Part shown: positions 34,717 through 46,962 of the stretch, one piece after another
Numbering within the stretch: position 1 is the stretch's first letter
Layout: each line of letters starts with the position of its first letter
Assembly: GCA_037576215.1 (NCBI GenBank)
Contig: JBANDB010000001.1
Location: 3,968,001-4,032,000 of the forward strand
Direction of reading: 5' to 3'
Origin: Armillaria gallica
Lineage: Eukaryota > Basidiomycota > Agaricomycetes > Agaricales > Physalacriaceae
Length of the DNA stretch: 64,000 nt
Position numbers and translations under genes: made by a program
Notes under the pieces: generated by a model
What the model was told of the DNA's origin: nothing
The model's database searches: none
Seen by the model: only the letters and a program-made list of their open reading frames with translations

Positions 34717-36008
34717 ATGGACGTCATCCATGGTATCGTGGACAGGTGGACCTTCTACCCGGCTGGCGCGTCTTTGCTTGACTTGACGGGAAAAGTGGTC
34801 ATTGTTACTGGTGGAAAGTGAGTGTCGCTGAACTCTCCTGACATCTGAAAGCTGAGGATATTCGCAGTACAGGAATCGGCTATTGGACCGTTTTACATCT
34901 CGCGAGGAAGGGCGCCAAGGTATACCTTGCTGCAAGAAATGAAGGCAAGGCGTTGGAAGCAATCAAGAACATGACGGAGGCGGGTATTGGTTCAGGGCAA
35001 GTCGTCTGGCTACCCTTTGACTTGAAGGATCCTAGGCTGGCCAAGAAAGCTGCAGAGGACTTTCTGAGCAGAGAGAAGAGGTTGGATGTCCTCAGTGAGT
35101 TGTGTACTCTTCAGCCAGCACTAAACTGAATTTGTGATAGTCAACAACGCGGCCTTGTGTGTATCTCGTGTTGCTTTTAGAGACTTTATCTGACATTCTA
35201 CAGTCTGACTGGTCCTTATAATACCGACCAGGATGGTACGTGCGTTTTCATCTTCGCGTGCTCACATTTACACGTATTCTAGGTGTCTCCGAGGTCGTAA
35301 TGGTCAAGTGAGTAGAAGCTTGGCTTGACGCTCCTCAACTCAAACCTCTCCCAGCCATATCAGCACCTTCCTTTTCACCCAGACACTGTTGCCTCTGATG
35401 ATAGAGACGTCCAAAGCACCCGACTCGGACGTCCGTCTTGTCAACGTTGCATCGGTCGCACATCTAGATGGCCCAGCTGCAAATCCCGACATTCGTTTCA
35501 AAAGTATTGAAGACTTCAACGGCGAATACAAGGAAGTCTTTTGGCCTGATGCAGCTCGCTATGGTATGCTGATGTATAATACCGCCCCTCTACGACTTAT
35601 TATTTACGCACAGGGGTTTCGAAACTCATGATGGTCATCTATACCACCGAGCTGCAGCGCCGTCTATCTGCTAAGTCGATTCCTATCACCTGTATCTCAC
35701 TTCACCCTGGAAGTGTCGACACAGATTGGGCATGGAGAACACCCTACCCTCGGCTCGCGGCCATCGCTTTTAAGCTCTTCTTCATCAAGCCCGACCAGGG
35801 ATCGTATACGTCTTGCTTTGCAGCGGCATCCCCTCTCGTCAAAGCGGATCCCGACAAATACAAAGGGCAGTACATCAGCCCTGTGGGGAGGATTGTGGCA
35901 AAGAACCCGAACGCTGCCAAGGTTGGGCTTGCTGAAGAACTTTGGGAGACGACTGAGAAGTTTTTGGAGGGGCTGGGCCTGTACAAGCCCATGGAGCGGT
36001 GGTTGTAG
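34717..36008 (+). CDS. Short-chain dehydrogenase/reductase, retinol-dehydrogenase/WW-oxidoreductase type
   Basis: NAD(P)-dependent oxidoreductase with Rossmann fold. The ATG at 34717 gives MDVIHGIVDRWTFYPAGASL, then LDLTGKVVIVTGGNTGIGYW (cofactor motif TGGxxGIG, split by an intron), LHLARKGAKVYLAARNEGKA, GSGQVVWLPFDLKDPRLAKK, RLDVLINNAAL (NNA), a TGPYNTDQDG stretch and VSEVVMVNH, LVNVASVAHLDGP (catalytic Ser) and ARYGVSKLMM (YxxxK, rebuilt across an intron). The substrate-loop region ISLHPGSVDTDWAWRTPYP follows, and the C-terminus is GLGLYKPMERWL. All catalytic residues are present and the length (~325 aa) is normal. The arginine after LAA suggests NADPH preference (inference). Several introns of about 45-60 nt. 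Confidence 0.92.
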
Positions 36009-36593
36009 GGTATCAACTCGGACTTATTTCGGGCTAATCCAAATGGTTTAGAGCCACATTGAAGCCATAAAACCGCGAAGGCAGAGACCGATTTCACTCA
36101 CTGTCTCCGGTACACGAACTTCTTGACTTGCTACCTCCAAGACAGTTCGCGTACTTGCTGACTGCGCATTCCCAGGTACTTGTTGCCTGATATCAGGCTG
36201 GACATCTGTGCTTTTTACATTCAAACACACGGAGGATCTGCGGGGTATACTGATGTCAAATGATGGTGGCTATAAGTAACCTCAGTGGAGCCTCCGTTCC
36301 AAGCATACAGCCTCTGTCGGGAGCCTTTCTTAACGCGTTCTTGGACCCGTCAGTTTCATTCTGTCACTCCACTTGGTCCACTATGCTAGACGCAGGGGCC
36401 AGCGTCCCGCTTTCCTTCATTCCAACAGCTAGATTAGATGTTCGCATCAAATCGTGACGACCTGGATGCGTCTGAACGATGTCATATGCTCGCGACCTGA
36501 AACACAAATTTCAACGCGACCAAGTTACTGATATTGCAATTAGATGAGTATGTATATAAAGGCGTCCTAGATGAACGTTCCTGGTAGTGCAAC
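36009..36593. promoter_or_regulatory. Spacer with TATA box before the spherulin-4-like gene
   Basis: TATATAAA at 36553-36560 lies 34-41 bp before the ATG at 36594. No other gene is supported in the 585 bp. Confidence 0.45.
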
Positions 36594-37468
36594 ATGCGTT
36601 CTCAACTCTTGATCACGCTCTTCTCTCTTCTCACCACAGCTTTCGCGAGCACTGGCGTTATTCTCCCGCTGTATGTCTATCCCAACGACGGATGCACTGC
36701 ATGGGAACCCGTTTTCGAAGCGTACGCATTTTTTCCTCCAAGTCTCGTCAGCGTCTAATGCCTCAATACGACAGAATAACCTCATTCCCCTCTCTCCTCT
36801 TCACGGTCATCATCAATCCTAACAGCGGTCCCGGCACCGGAGATTCCACGTATGATCATGCATCTCCCGCCTCAAAAGTACTGGGAGCAATGTTGTTGCC
36901 GTGGGCTACGTCTCGACCTCATGGGGAAATAGGGCACAGTCTGACGTCAGGGCCGACATCAGTACTTATGCCGGCTGGGCAGAGGCGTATAGGCCATCAG
37001 GAATATTCTTCGATGAGGGCAGCACGGAGGCGTCGGACGTGTCCTTGTATCAGACTTACGCCTCTGCCGCTCGGTCTGCCCTGGGGAGCAGTGCCACGGT
37101 GGTCTTGAACCCCGGGACGACTACGAATCAGGTTACTTTCATTTTCAGATTTGATCGTCACTGCAGAAGATTATTATTCCAACTTTGCGTAGGTTGACCT
37201 GGGCTTTCTATTTGCGACACTTTTTCTAACCAATGTTATTGTTCAGGTCTTCAGACCTCCAAATTAGCGCCTCGACCCTGCTTCCAAGCAGGCTGTAATC
37301 TTGCATGACGCTCCTTCGCCGTCCTCCCTGCCAAATGGTTATCTGTCGGACCTTGCTGGGAAAGGGGTTGGCTCGGTGTTCATCACTGATGAGGACAACA
37401 ACAACGCGTATTCTGTCATCTCCAGTACCTGGCTGGAGTTCTGTGGAGATTTGGCAGGCGCGCAGTGA
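36594..37468 (+). pseudogene. Spherulation-specific family 4 (spherulin-4) gene with broken frame
   Basis: Secreted protein family of unknown function named after Physarum spherulin 4. The signal peptide MRSQLLITLFSLLTTAFAST leads to GVILPLYVYPNDGCTAWEPV, FEAITSFPSLLFTVIINPNS (across a good intron), GPGTGD, then VVAVGYVSTSWGNRAQSDVR, ISTYAGWAEAYRPSGIFFDE, GSTEASDVSLYQTYASAARS, VVLNPGTTTNQ, DLIVTAEDYYSNFA, PSSLPNGYLSDLAGKGVGSV and FITDEDNNNAYSVISSTWLE, ending at 37468. At four places the conserved reading jumps frame without a usable intron: near 36863, two near 37130-37150, and near 37277. Each looks like loss of one or a few bases, three in or beside short homopolymers. It is either a recent pseudogene or a stretch of sequencing errors. 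Confidence 0.8.
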
Positions 37469-37882
37469 TCTCGAGCGCGCAAGTTACTTAGGACTGATTT
37501 AGTGCGAAAATGTGTACTTTGATTATGTGACCATCTCATCTCATCATTACACGGCACGGCACCTTCAGGCACACCGGACGCAAGGATACAGGTACTTAAC
37601 AGCACTACAAAACCCAATTTCACTACCCTGGACAGAAGATTCAATCAAATCAATGAATATAGTATGCATATGTCATACAATACAATACGAACTACGGTCG
37701 TCGTCGTCAGAAGGTGCTCTACTTTTCCTGACGACTGGGACAATGCTACAATACCCATGTATAATCATAATCAAGCACATAACATCCTATCTAAATGATA
37801 GACGAAAGAAGAGGGAAATTTTAATACAGAGAATACAACAATGAAATGGTCCAATTCGCGCTTTTATGCAAAAATTGCCGCG
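37469..37882. other. Convergent intergenic spacer
   Basis: Separates the 3' ends of the spherulin-4-like gene and the SNF2 helicase. Nothing recognisable beyond AT-rich 3' UTR-like sequence. Confidence 0.4.
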
Positions 37883-40800
37883 TTACAAAAGCCTGCCACG
37901 AGCATCGAGGCCGAACAAGTTGGCCAATTCCTTGACGCTCAGCTCTGTCGAAATTGATCAGAACTCGTACTGATTTAATCATGAAGAGGTACTTACTGCC
38001 GATCTTCTTGCCGTTACCTTCACCCAAACTGCCATCTGCAAGGTTCTGCTTGCGCTCTTGCAAAGCAAGAATCCGATCTTCGACAGTGTCAGAAATGACC
38101 AGCCTATCGACCTTGACAGGTCGATTCTGGCCCAGTCGGTGGACACGATCAAAGGCCTGCGCCTCGACGGCCTGGGACCATCCGAGGTCGAGCGAGATCA
38201 CGTTATTTGCGCGCGTGAGGTTTAATCCGACACCTATGGTCCATGGAGAAGTGAGATAACTGTACATAACGACACGAGAGCTCTGAAACGTACCGCCACA
38301 CTTCAACGACATTAACATCACTTTAGCGGATTCTCTAGTCGACATGAATGCGCGTATAGACAAGTCACGCGAAGGACGATTCATGCTTCCTTGGTATCTA
38401 GAAAGTCGCGTTATTGAAAAATCTCTGGGAGAGAGAAAATTATTCCAAACGCACTTGACATGCTCGATGCTCTTCTCTGTAAGATACGCCGACACTAGAT
38501 CAAGACATCCAGTCCATTGTGAGATGACCAAAATCTTCAAACGTCATCAAAATGGCTGCCAAAAAGTACTGATACGAAGTCTCTCACCTTCTCGTCCGGC
38601 TTCTCTTCAAAGAGCCCGACAATCTGTTTCATCATATGCTATATCGGGTCCAGATTGACATTCGTATAAGAGAACGATAGAGGAACACGGACCTGCATCT
38701 TGGTGGAAGGCAAGAATTTGGGCATGAGCTTGATCTGACCAGACGTGGGATTCTTCTTCTTGCGCCCGAACACAACTTGCTCCTCATCTCCTTCCTCGTC
38801 TGAATCGAGGACGACGAACGCTTTTCTCTTGCCGAGGGCTTTCTTTGATTGCTGCCGAGCGTCCTTTTCTTCTTCGTCCTCATCAGAGTCAACGATGAAG
38901 TCACTCATGTCGTCTTCGTCTTCGTCTTCGTCTTCATCCTCATCTTCGTCATCAAGAGCGTCGATGTCAATGATATCAGCACTGAGGGCTGATTTCCTCT
39001 TGCCCTTGCCCTTTGCCTTTGCCTTACCTTTGCCTTTGGCCTTGGTAGATGTTGCTTCGTCCCCGTCAGCGTTCTCGCTGCCGTTTAATTCAGCATCGGA
39101 AGGTTCGAACGCGGCGCGATCGAAAAGCAGATTCCCCGAGATTGGTTGACGACAAGTAGGGCCTGACCACATACATAAGAGAATGAAAAGACTAAAAAGG
39201 GTTCATAACGTACATCGTCGCTCGAGAAGTTTGAGCTTCGGTTCATCCTCAGCATCGACTTGGGGTCCGCTCAGGACGTCGTCTACGGAGAAACAATGTG
39301 AGCCACAATAATCATGAAATATACGAGCAGCGCATACCGATGCATTCACGACAGAAACTGTGACCACAAGCAGTAACGACCGCCGAGGTCAACGCATCAA
39401 AACAGATAGCACATTCCTCAACCTCTACCTCAGTGTCCTATGACGGAAATGAGTTAGATAGCAATCGAGACCTAATAAAAAATACGTACAGCCTTCTCTG
39501 CCTCCATCCGTTCCTGAGTGGCCTCCATGAACTGCCGCTTGAGTCTGGATACAAACGCCCCACCAAGGAGTTTCCGTGCACGTAGCAACTCTTCCTTCAC
39601 CTCAGGCCTCCAGTTGTTCTCGTCTTCTTCAGGCTGGATGTATGCTACACCATCTTCCTGAATCAGCGAAGGATGGGAGCAGAGCTGTCTAAGGCGCAGC
39701 AAGAGTACGAGAACTTGTGAGTAGTTCCTGTTAAACATGAGCGCAAAGCCGAGGTCAACTTTGGGAGAACGCACTTAAGAACAGTCCCCGCACGCAGATA
39801 ACGGTTGAACGTGGCTTGCGACCTAACTTCCACCTAGATGAGATGTCGTCAGTGAGCTACCGGCGCGCAATGTTGAAGGACTTACCATCCTGTAGATCTC
39901 GCGTTCCTCCTCTGTGAATTCAAGCTTGGTGAGAGCAGTTTCCTTCGCTGGAAGGTCGATCAAGTATTTCCCATCAAGCATCGTGTTCTTCATGCGACGC
40001 AAGACAAACAGGTTCAAAATCGTTTGAAGTCGGGTAACCGCTAGTGCCGCTGTCATGGATACTTAATCTCAAACGTATCCCGGTTGAGACAAGACGGCAT
40101 TGACGCACGATTTTTCTTTTCCAAGAGATTGACATGACCGTGGAACTCTTTCCAATCGTACCATGGCCTGATTTGTAGGAACCTCAGATATCCGTAGACA
40201 TCCGAGAGAGAGTTGATGATTGGAGTGCTACAAAAGCGATCAGGAAAAAGATATCAAAATGTCGAATAGGCTGCTTACCCTGTTAGGCACCAGCGGTAGA
40301 TGCATCGGAGGTCCGTCGTAGCTCGAGAGGCCCCTAAAACGAAAGATTTAAGGATTTCACCCAACAATGGCCATACACACTCACTCGTTCGTCGATTACG
40401 CACTGCCTGCGCCTCGTCTAAGATGATACGATAAAACTATATCATTAACTGTCAGCCGATATATTGTGTCAGGACAGATATACTTACGTCGACCTGAAAT
40501 AGTAGTCCTTTCTCTTGTTTCTTCTTTTTCTTCTTCTTTCCAGGTTCGCTGGAGTCATCTGAATCCGACACGATGAAATCTTGGCCAGACTTTCGCCTCG
40601 CTTTCTCTTTTCTCATTTGATCTTTCTCGAAGTCAGGCCATTCCAACGCCATAGTCTAAGCAAGGGATATGAGAATGATGAAGAGGGAGCAGTAGCGAAA
40701 ACGAACCTGGTATGTCGTTAACACAACATCGTACTTTAACAAGTCTTGCTTGTGCTTTGGCTTCCCCGGTCCTGGTTAGGACAAGCGAAGTTAGACGCGT

Positions 40801-43021
40801 GATGAGCGGCAACGGTAAGTGCGGAGGAACGCCTACCATGGTAGACGATACATTTAAGGGAATCGCTGGACTTAAGCTCGATCTCGAGTTTCCATTGGTC
40901 TAGTAGCGCCAACGGGGCCATGATCAGATTTGTTTTGCACAACGAGTCGTTGGAACGATTCTTGATCATCAATGCGATCCTATCAAACATTTAGACTCTG
41001 CAAAAAAGACGACAATAACATTCCCACATCTGAACAGTCTGTCGAAGCAAGATGTTAGACCAGAGTGGGGAGGGGGGCTAGGGAAATGACTCACTTTTCC
41101 CAATCCCATGTCATCGCCCAACAGTCCGCCTTTGAGACGGGATTTTTCCTTCTCGGCCATCCAAGCAACACCAATAACTTGATGCGGCATGAGAGGGACC
41201 TCCATCCCAGGTAACAGCGACGTGATAGAATTAAGGCCAAGCTTTTGGAGGCCATCGTTGACGCTTGCATTCCCGTCAAACTGCTCGGCGTTGCCGGCTT
41301 CAATTAAAAACTTCTCGATGCTTTGTACAAATCAGGACAACAACAGGAAAAATAATGACGGGAAAACTTACTCGTCAGCCTTAGCAACGGGACCTATGAA
41401 AGATGTTACTACGGACAATCACACTTAGCAAAATAATCATACCTTGGAAGGTATCACGACCTCGTCCAAAATAATCTCCGTTGGAATCGCGGTTGTCCGT
41501 ACCAACAACTGGTGCAATGTCTGGAATGGCAGTTCCGACGACACGGTTCAAAATGGCGGCTGCCCCTGCAGCAGGATCGACATCCATGTAGTCGTCATCG
41601 GAGTCCTCTTTCAGTGGGAAGCCTGCCAAACCAGGAAGGCCCGGAAGTTTGATGTCAGAACCAGAGGCAAGAGGGTCGGGCCTATCATTATAGAACGGAT
41701 TGCTGAAGGATGATGAAAAGCTGTTTTCCGATTTGGCGACCTTCAGCGAAATAGGTTCTGGTTTCGGGAACAACGGCTTCGAAAGGGTCCTCTTTATGGG
41801 AGACATGTTGGGGATGGATGCGCTGCATTCGTCCCGTTTCTGGCGCAAGTCGTCTAGTTCAGACATATACCGAAACATCTTCGTCAAGTCTGTCTTCGTC
41901 TTTCTCTTCTTCCGGTTGAGATTCTCGTGAAGACGCTCGAGGTTAGATATCTTGATTTGAATCTCAGTGAGCTCTCGGCGAGTATCTTCAACACTCGTCG
42001 TGTGCGGAGAACCCATGACGATGTGTCGCCGTCGCCGTCACGGTTGGCAATGCCAAGAGGCTTTATCAAAGAGTCCTCTCTCTTGACTCTCTTCAGAGAA
42101 GAAGGACCAGCACTAGAGGGAACAGAGGCTGTACGCGGAGTGTCCGGGAAGCCCGAATCATGCAACCTTTTGAGAGGCACGACGGCCTCGACAGGTTCCG
42201 GCTTGATCTTGACTGCCGCTTGAGCTGGCGAAGACCTGACGAGACCACTGCGACGACGGGCAGCAAGCAGGGGTTTATCGGACGGCGTGGCATTAGGGGC
42301 TCCGAAGGAAGAGGCGGCGTCCAACAGGTTCAACAGGCTATTCTGTTCTCGCTTCACAGCGGGAGACGGCGTCTTGACGAAATTAAGATTAGACGCGATG
42401 TGGCGCGACTAAAAGAGAAAAAAACGCGACATACATGTGGCGTCGAAGATGATGAGCTGACCCTGGCGTATCGGTTTTTTGAATGTGTGGGATGTTGGGC
42501 AATGTGGAACTGTATGAAAAAAAAGTTTGCATGTATCGCTAGGAGACTAGAGAAGAGCTTACGCGATACTTTGATAATGATCCGACTCCTATATACCTCC
42601 CTCCGTCTACGAGCTTGACATTGCGCTCGAGAGGAATAGAAAGGCCTTTGCATCCATTTTCCAGGCAAGTCAGGCTCCCATCTGGGATGAAAAAAAGGGA
42701 TGTTAGGCCTGGTGGGTTGATCTTTATCACGGAAATGATGCTCACAGCCGCGTTGGGGTTCAGCCACGATACGAAACTAGAGGAAACGCATCGGAAAAAA
42801 AGAAAAGGGAACGGTGAATGAGGCTTACATTGGTATCGTGAGGATAAAGCTTCAATGGTTCATGAGCTCGTCGATATATGCTGCTGGCACGACTGCATCC
42901 TGCAAGCGCCGTAGTTAGCGCCCAATGCAATGTGCTGAGGAATCGAGCGTCGTACAGGTACGGAAGGTAAGAGACCGAACTGCTTCTTGGCTAAAGCCAC
43001 TGGCTCTGGCGGTGGAAGCAT
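37883..43021 (-). CDS. SNF2-family helicase with embedded RING finger (Rad16/Rad5/Uls1-like)
   Basis: DNA-dependent ATPase/translocase probably with E3 ubiquitin ligase activity in repair or chromatin remodelling. Likely start MLPPPEPVALAKKQFGLLPS at 43021; the first ~900 bp have unresolved exon joins. Then KREQNSLLNLLDAASSFG, a coiled-coil ELTEIQIKISNLERLHENLN, MPHQVIGVAWMAEKEKSRLK, GLLGDDMGLGKTVQMIALMI (motif I), NLIMAPLALLDQWKLEIE, YDVVLTTYQTM, a charged KKKKKKK insertion, RIILDEAQAVRNRR (DEAQ box), CLTGTPIINSLSDVYGYLRF, and FVLRRMKN. The RING is CAICFDALTSAVVTACGHSF, CRECI, then RRCPTCRQPI. A very acidic DEDEDEDEDEDD linker follows, then ILVISQWTGCLDLVSAYL and SLKCGGVGLNLTRANNVISL with AFDRVHRLGQNRPVKV (HELICc). 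It ends KLSVKELANLFGLDARGRLL. There is no sign of a HIRAN domain, so Rad16- or Uls1-like is preferred over Rad5. Confidence 0.92.
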
Positions 43022-43200
43022 GTTGTAGCGGACAAAGATTGAAAGAAAGGCAATTAAGGCGACGCGCGCGTTTAAATAGGTGGCGCGAAATATTCCCACG
43101 GTCTCGTGTAGGCGCGCTATTCATTGCGTTATCATGTGACCATATTCGCGACTGATTCCGAGTGACTCGACGAACTCCTCTTATCCTCTGCAGATAACTG
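43022..43200 (-). promoter_or_regulatory. Upstream region of the SNF2-RING gene with E2F/MCB-like sites
   Basis: TGGCGCGAAA at 43081-43090 is, on the minus strand, a full E2F-type TTTCGCGCCA site about 60 bp before the start codon. ACGCGC at 43062-43067 is MCB-like. Such sites drive G1/S expression of replication and repair genes in fungi (SBF/MBF) and animals; use here is inference. Confidence 0.4.
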
Positions 43201-43716
43201 TCTGGAATAAGAACTGTATTTATTCAGAATAATCCACCGATATTGTTTACTCGTACAATACCTGAAAATCCTGTGCTTGACAGTTTTTTCCATTGATATC
43301 ATGATAGCAATGCGAACGATGTTGAAATGACAGCGTAGTGTTGTAAAGCGCTAACGAAACCTGTACAAAAATCTCGTTTCAGGCCGCATTTATCCCCTTC
43401 ATTAACATTTCTACGTCCAGGTCGACGGGCTAAATGTAGTGTCCACAAGTCCGTTGCTGTATCCCACACACTGCATCGCCTTCACATCGGAGTACGGAAA
43501 TCAAATTACTGGATGGAGAGACATGTGCAGGAGAAGAGAGAGAAAAGAGCCCGAGCACCGAGTCGCTGCTGCGTCTTAGTAGAGAGTAGTGTACTTGTTG
43601 CGGTTAATAAAATGCAGGGTCCAAGAAAAATCTGGACGGGAGAAGTTTGCCTAATCGGAGATTAGAATGTTAGTTCGGCCCGTATCGACCGACCTCCTGC
43701 TACTGTACCATGAACA
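43201..43716. other. Intergenic, no supported gene
   Basis: Nothing recognised beyond the SNF2 upstream sequence. Confidence 0.35.
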
Positions 43717-44290
43717 CCAAAGAGCTTGGGAAAGATTCCATTCACTCCTTCACTCAAACCAATTGTCCAAGTCATACATACCGAGGCTGGGTCGTTCCTC
43801 TTCAGTTCGACAAAGGGCAACACAAGCCTTACTTTACGTACAGGGTCGAAGGAGTCTTATCTTAGCACTGTCACCGTCGACTTGGACGAAATGGAACCTA
43901 CAGGTCAGCCTCGGCGCATCCATGTCGTAATCTCTGTGGACAAGCAAACGGTATTCGACGGCTTCCAAAGGAATGTTTCCCCAGACGAAACAGCGTCCGG
44001 AGCAGCAAGAATGCAGCTTTCAAACGTGCTCGAGGAACTCGTCAGGGTATGCTTCGATCGTGGCAGCAGAAGATGCAATGCGAGCAGGAAGAGAGGCGAG
44101 GGAAGGCTCACCATACTCCATAGTCATTCTATATACTGTTGGTCGAGCATGGAGCCACTGAATGGTCTTCTTTGCTGCCCAGTCTCCTCTTGTCCCGACC
44201 ACTCTGCCGATGGACTCAAATCCTGCATTCATCACCAAGACACGCATTTTTGCCGTAGGCGCATTGGCACTGGCAACGATGCAAAGCTAA
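43717..44290 (+). CDS. Unrecognised reading frame, possible short gene
   Basis: Two overlapping frames look partly protein-like: MNTKELGKDSIHSFTQTN from the ATG near 43710 and, in another frame, SYLSTVTVDLDEMEPTGQPR with RIHVVISVDKQTVFDGFQRN and AARMQLSNVLEELVR. A short intron between them would be needed. The opposite strand is also open over the same interval (minus 44020-44247), so the strand is not certain. No family is recognised. Confidence 0.25.
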
Positions 44291-45150
44291 GCCCATGACT
44301 AGGCCAACTATATACGAGACATATACCTGCAAGGAGGACTGGGAACGTCGTCTTAGGCGTCCTCTACTTGCAACGTCGAGCTCTGTGGAATCAAATGATG
44401 GGTCTTCTTCCTTGGTCAAGACGAGTGTTTCTCATTCTCCAGCTCCCGCGTCTTGCCCTTCCTACCCATGGCCCCGATATACCTCAAGAAAGTGCCGATC
44501 GAAGGAAGTCCCCGCAACACCTACAAGACAGCGGTGTGCCTAGACTGAGATGGATTCCCCGGAGATAAGATTTGTATTTTCCGCTGTTCCTGAAAATACT
44601 CTCTTTGCGCGATCAATCCGACGTGGTTCTGTCCGCGTTGCCCGTCGAGGAATGAATATTGAATGGCTGCGTTGACTGCGGAAATGCTGAATGGGTCACG
44701 GACAACCGTCTCGGAAGGGTTTTTGACTGTTTATAATACAGCGTTCACACTATTGTAAAATAAAATCTATTGCTTACAAGACCTATTCTTTCCAGGAGGG
44801 AAAATGTGAGACTAACAAGCCAAGGACACTTAAGGTAGCATGAAAATATGAGTATTATATGTCGTCGTCGCGAGAGCGAGTCCGACTCCGAGTCCAAGTC
44901 CGAATGCGAGTCCCGTATTTCCATCTACAGTCCTTCAAAGGACCCTGACCGTTCCACTGGACCTCTTTAATTTCCATCTAGAGTTTCTCGACGGTCACAT
45001 GATGACCGTCATTGGACGTCATCGTGGCTGGGGGCCGACGGCATTAGACCGACGGACATTCAATAATATTGAATAGTATTTAAATGGGACACGCCATCTT
45101 CTTCCCCGGGCCCAAGGATACCCCAGTTTCATGGATACGTAGATTCAACG
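44291..45150. promoter_or_regulatory. Upstream region of the Delta-9 desaturase, with a GAGTCCGA simple repeat
   Basis: A low-complexity run of GAGTCCGA/GACTCCGAGTCC units covers about 44866-44915. GTATTTAAAT about 75 bp before the ATG is the only TATA-like sequence. No gene is supported. Confidence 0.35.
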
Positions 45151-46962
45151 ATGGCCACCGAATCTTACCCCTCCAAAAAGTCTTCTGTCGGTCATGCAGG
45201 AGCAGCGAAAGATCCATATAATGACCCTCTTTTCGTCCCAGAAAATTACGTGCAACATACTTTGCTCACCACCACGCCACTGCCCCCAATAACGAGCTCT
45301 TCCTTTTTTCGTGAAGTCGAGTGGATCTCGGTCTTTGCCCTCACCCTCATACCAGCCGCCTCTCTCTACGGCGCACTCACCACTACTTTACGCCTTCCTA
45401 CCTTCCTTCTGGCATTTGCCTACTATTTCTACACGGGCTTGAGCATCACCGCTGGATATCACAGGCTCTGGGCTCACCGTTCCTACAACGCCTCCCTTCC
45501 ACTACAAATTTTTCTTCTTCTTGGCGCCTCTGGTGCAGTGCAGGGGTCCGTCAAGTGGTGGAGCCGAGGCCACAGAGCGCATCACAGGTACACCGATACA
45601 GACCTGGACCCCTACAATGCCTTGCGGGGATTTTTTTACAGCCATATAGGTTGGATGTTGATGAGGCCAAGGAGAAAGATTGGCAAAGCCGACGTTAGTG
45701 ACCTGGCAAAGGATCCTCTGCTCCAGTGGCAGCACCGGAATTTTAATTGGCTCATTTTTATCATGGCATTCGGTGTCCCAACTGCGATAGCTCACTTCGG
45801 TTGGGGAGACGCGAAAGGCGGGTTCGTGTATGCCGGTATCGTTAGACTGCTAATTGTACACCACGTTCGTCCTTTCTCCAACCCTGTGACCTGTTCCTGT
45901 GTTCCTTGTTGAGATTCCTTCCCACAGTCGACTTTCTGTGTCAACTCTCTCGCTCATTGGATCGGCGATGCCCCCTTCGACGACAAACACACGCCCAAGA
46001 ACCATTTTCTTACGGCAATTGTTACTGTCGGCGAAGGATATCATAATTTCCATCACCAGGTTAATTTTCTCTTCTTTTCCCAGGGTCACGTCAAGTTGAC
46101 ATCCTTCCGCTTCTCAGTTCCCAACAGATTATCGGAATGCCATCGAATGGTACCAATATGATCCCACCAAGTGGTTTGTTTGGCTCATGGAGTGTGCAGG
46201 ACTCGCCTCGCAACTGAAGGTTCTTACACGTTCGTCGTTTTCCGTGATCCTTGCTTATGCCTTCCTATACTTAGGTGTTCCCATCAAATGAAATCCAGAA
46301 AGGAGAGCTCCTGATGGAGATGAAGCGTCTTAGAGAAAAGCAGGAACGCGTTGAGTGGTGCAAGCACGCGGACCAGTTACCTGTCGTCTCATATGAGAGC
46401 TGTATGTGTCTTCCTAGATTCCCGTACTACACCACTGATTCCGACCTCCTTCGTTTTTCAGTCCAAAAGCAGTCCACTAAACGACCTCTCGTTCTTGTCT
46501 CTGGATTTATACACGACTTGTCTGGTTTCCTCGAACATCATCCCGGTGGAAAACCGTTGCTAGCGAGATATATTGGCAAAGATGCAACCACAGCATTTTT
46601 TGGTGGTGTGTACGACCACTCGCATGCGGCCCACAACGTAAGTCATGCTGTTTACTTAAAACAAAGACATGTTCTGACGGCGTTTTCAGCTGCTATCAAT
46701 GAAGCGCGTGGGCATCCTTGACGGCGGTCATCCCCATATTCTGGATATTGCAAAGCTCGTACCTCCAGGTGAATTGATGAGGGTTGTCAAGTTCGGCGAA
46801 ACGTTCCCATCGAGCGGATCATGGGCAGAGGGAGAGGAGACAGCGTGGAGCGATGAAGACGCACCAAAGGCTGTGAAGGACATAGAGTCGGATGATAACG
46901 CGTCACCAATCGATGAAGATGGCCACCTCTGTAAAATCTCAGTTCCAGAGGTGAGTGGGTAG
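45151..46962 (+). CDS. OLE1: Acyl-CoA Delta-9 desaturase with C-terminal cytochrome b5 domain
   Basis: ER membrane enzyme introducing the first double bond into palmitoyl/stearoyl-CoA. The ATG at 45151 gives a hydrophilic N-terminus, then TM helices ([37 protein letters not shown]). The three iron-binding histidine boxes are intact: [17 protein letters not shown] (in [20 protein letters not shown]) and [12 protein letters not shown]. The fusion continues with [20 protein letters not shown] and a cytochrome b5 domain with HPGG ([20 protein letters not shown]) and DHSHAAHN supplying haem ligands. The tail is acidic. The order desaturase-b5 matches yeast Ole1. Introns: one after IVHH (GTTCGT donor), one in FHHQ, others near 46230, 46400 and 46640. 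The last coding bases may differ if a further intron exists after VPE. Confidence 0.96.

Noticed and set aside
38745..39149. Serine-rich plus-strand frame of 134 codons
   Set aside because: Antisense shadow of the acidic DEDEDE linker of the SNF2-RING gene.
41444..42618. Series of plus-strand frames opposite the N-terminal half of the SNF2 gene
   Set aside because: They mirror the charged coding region on the minus strand, and none has a domain or start context.
45321..45698. Plus-strand frame of 125 codons inside the desaturase first exon
   Set aside because: Out-of-frame shadow; the desaturase frame holds all histidine boxes.
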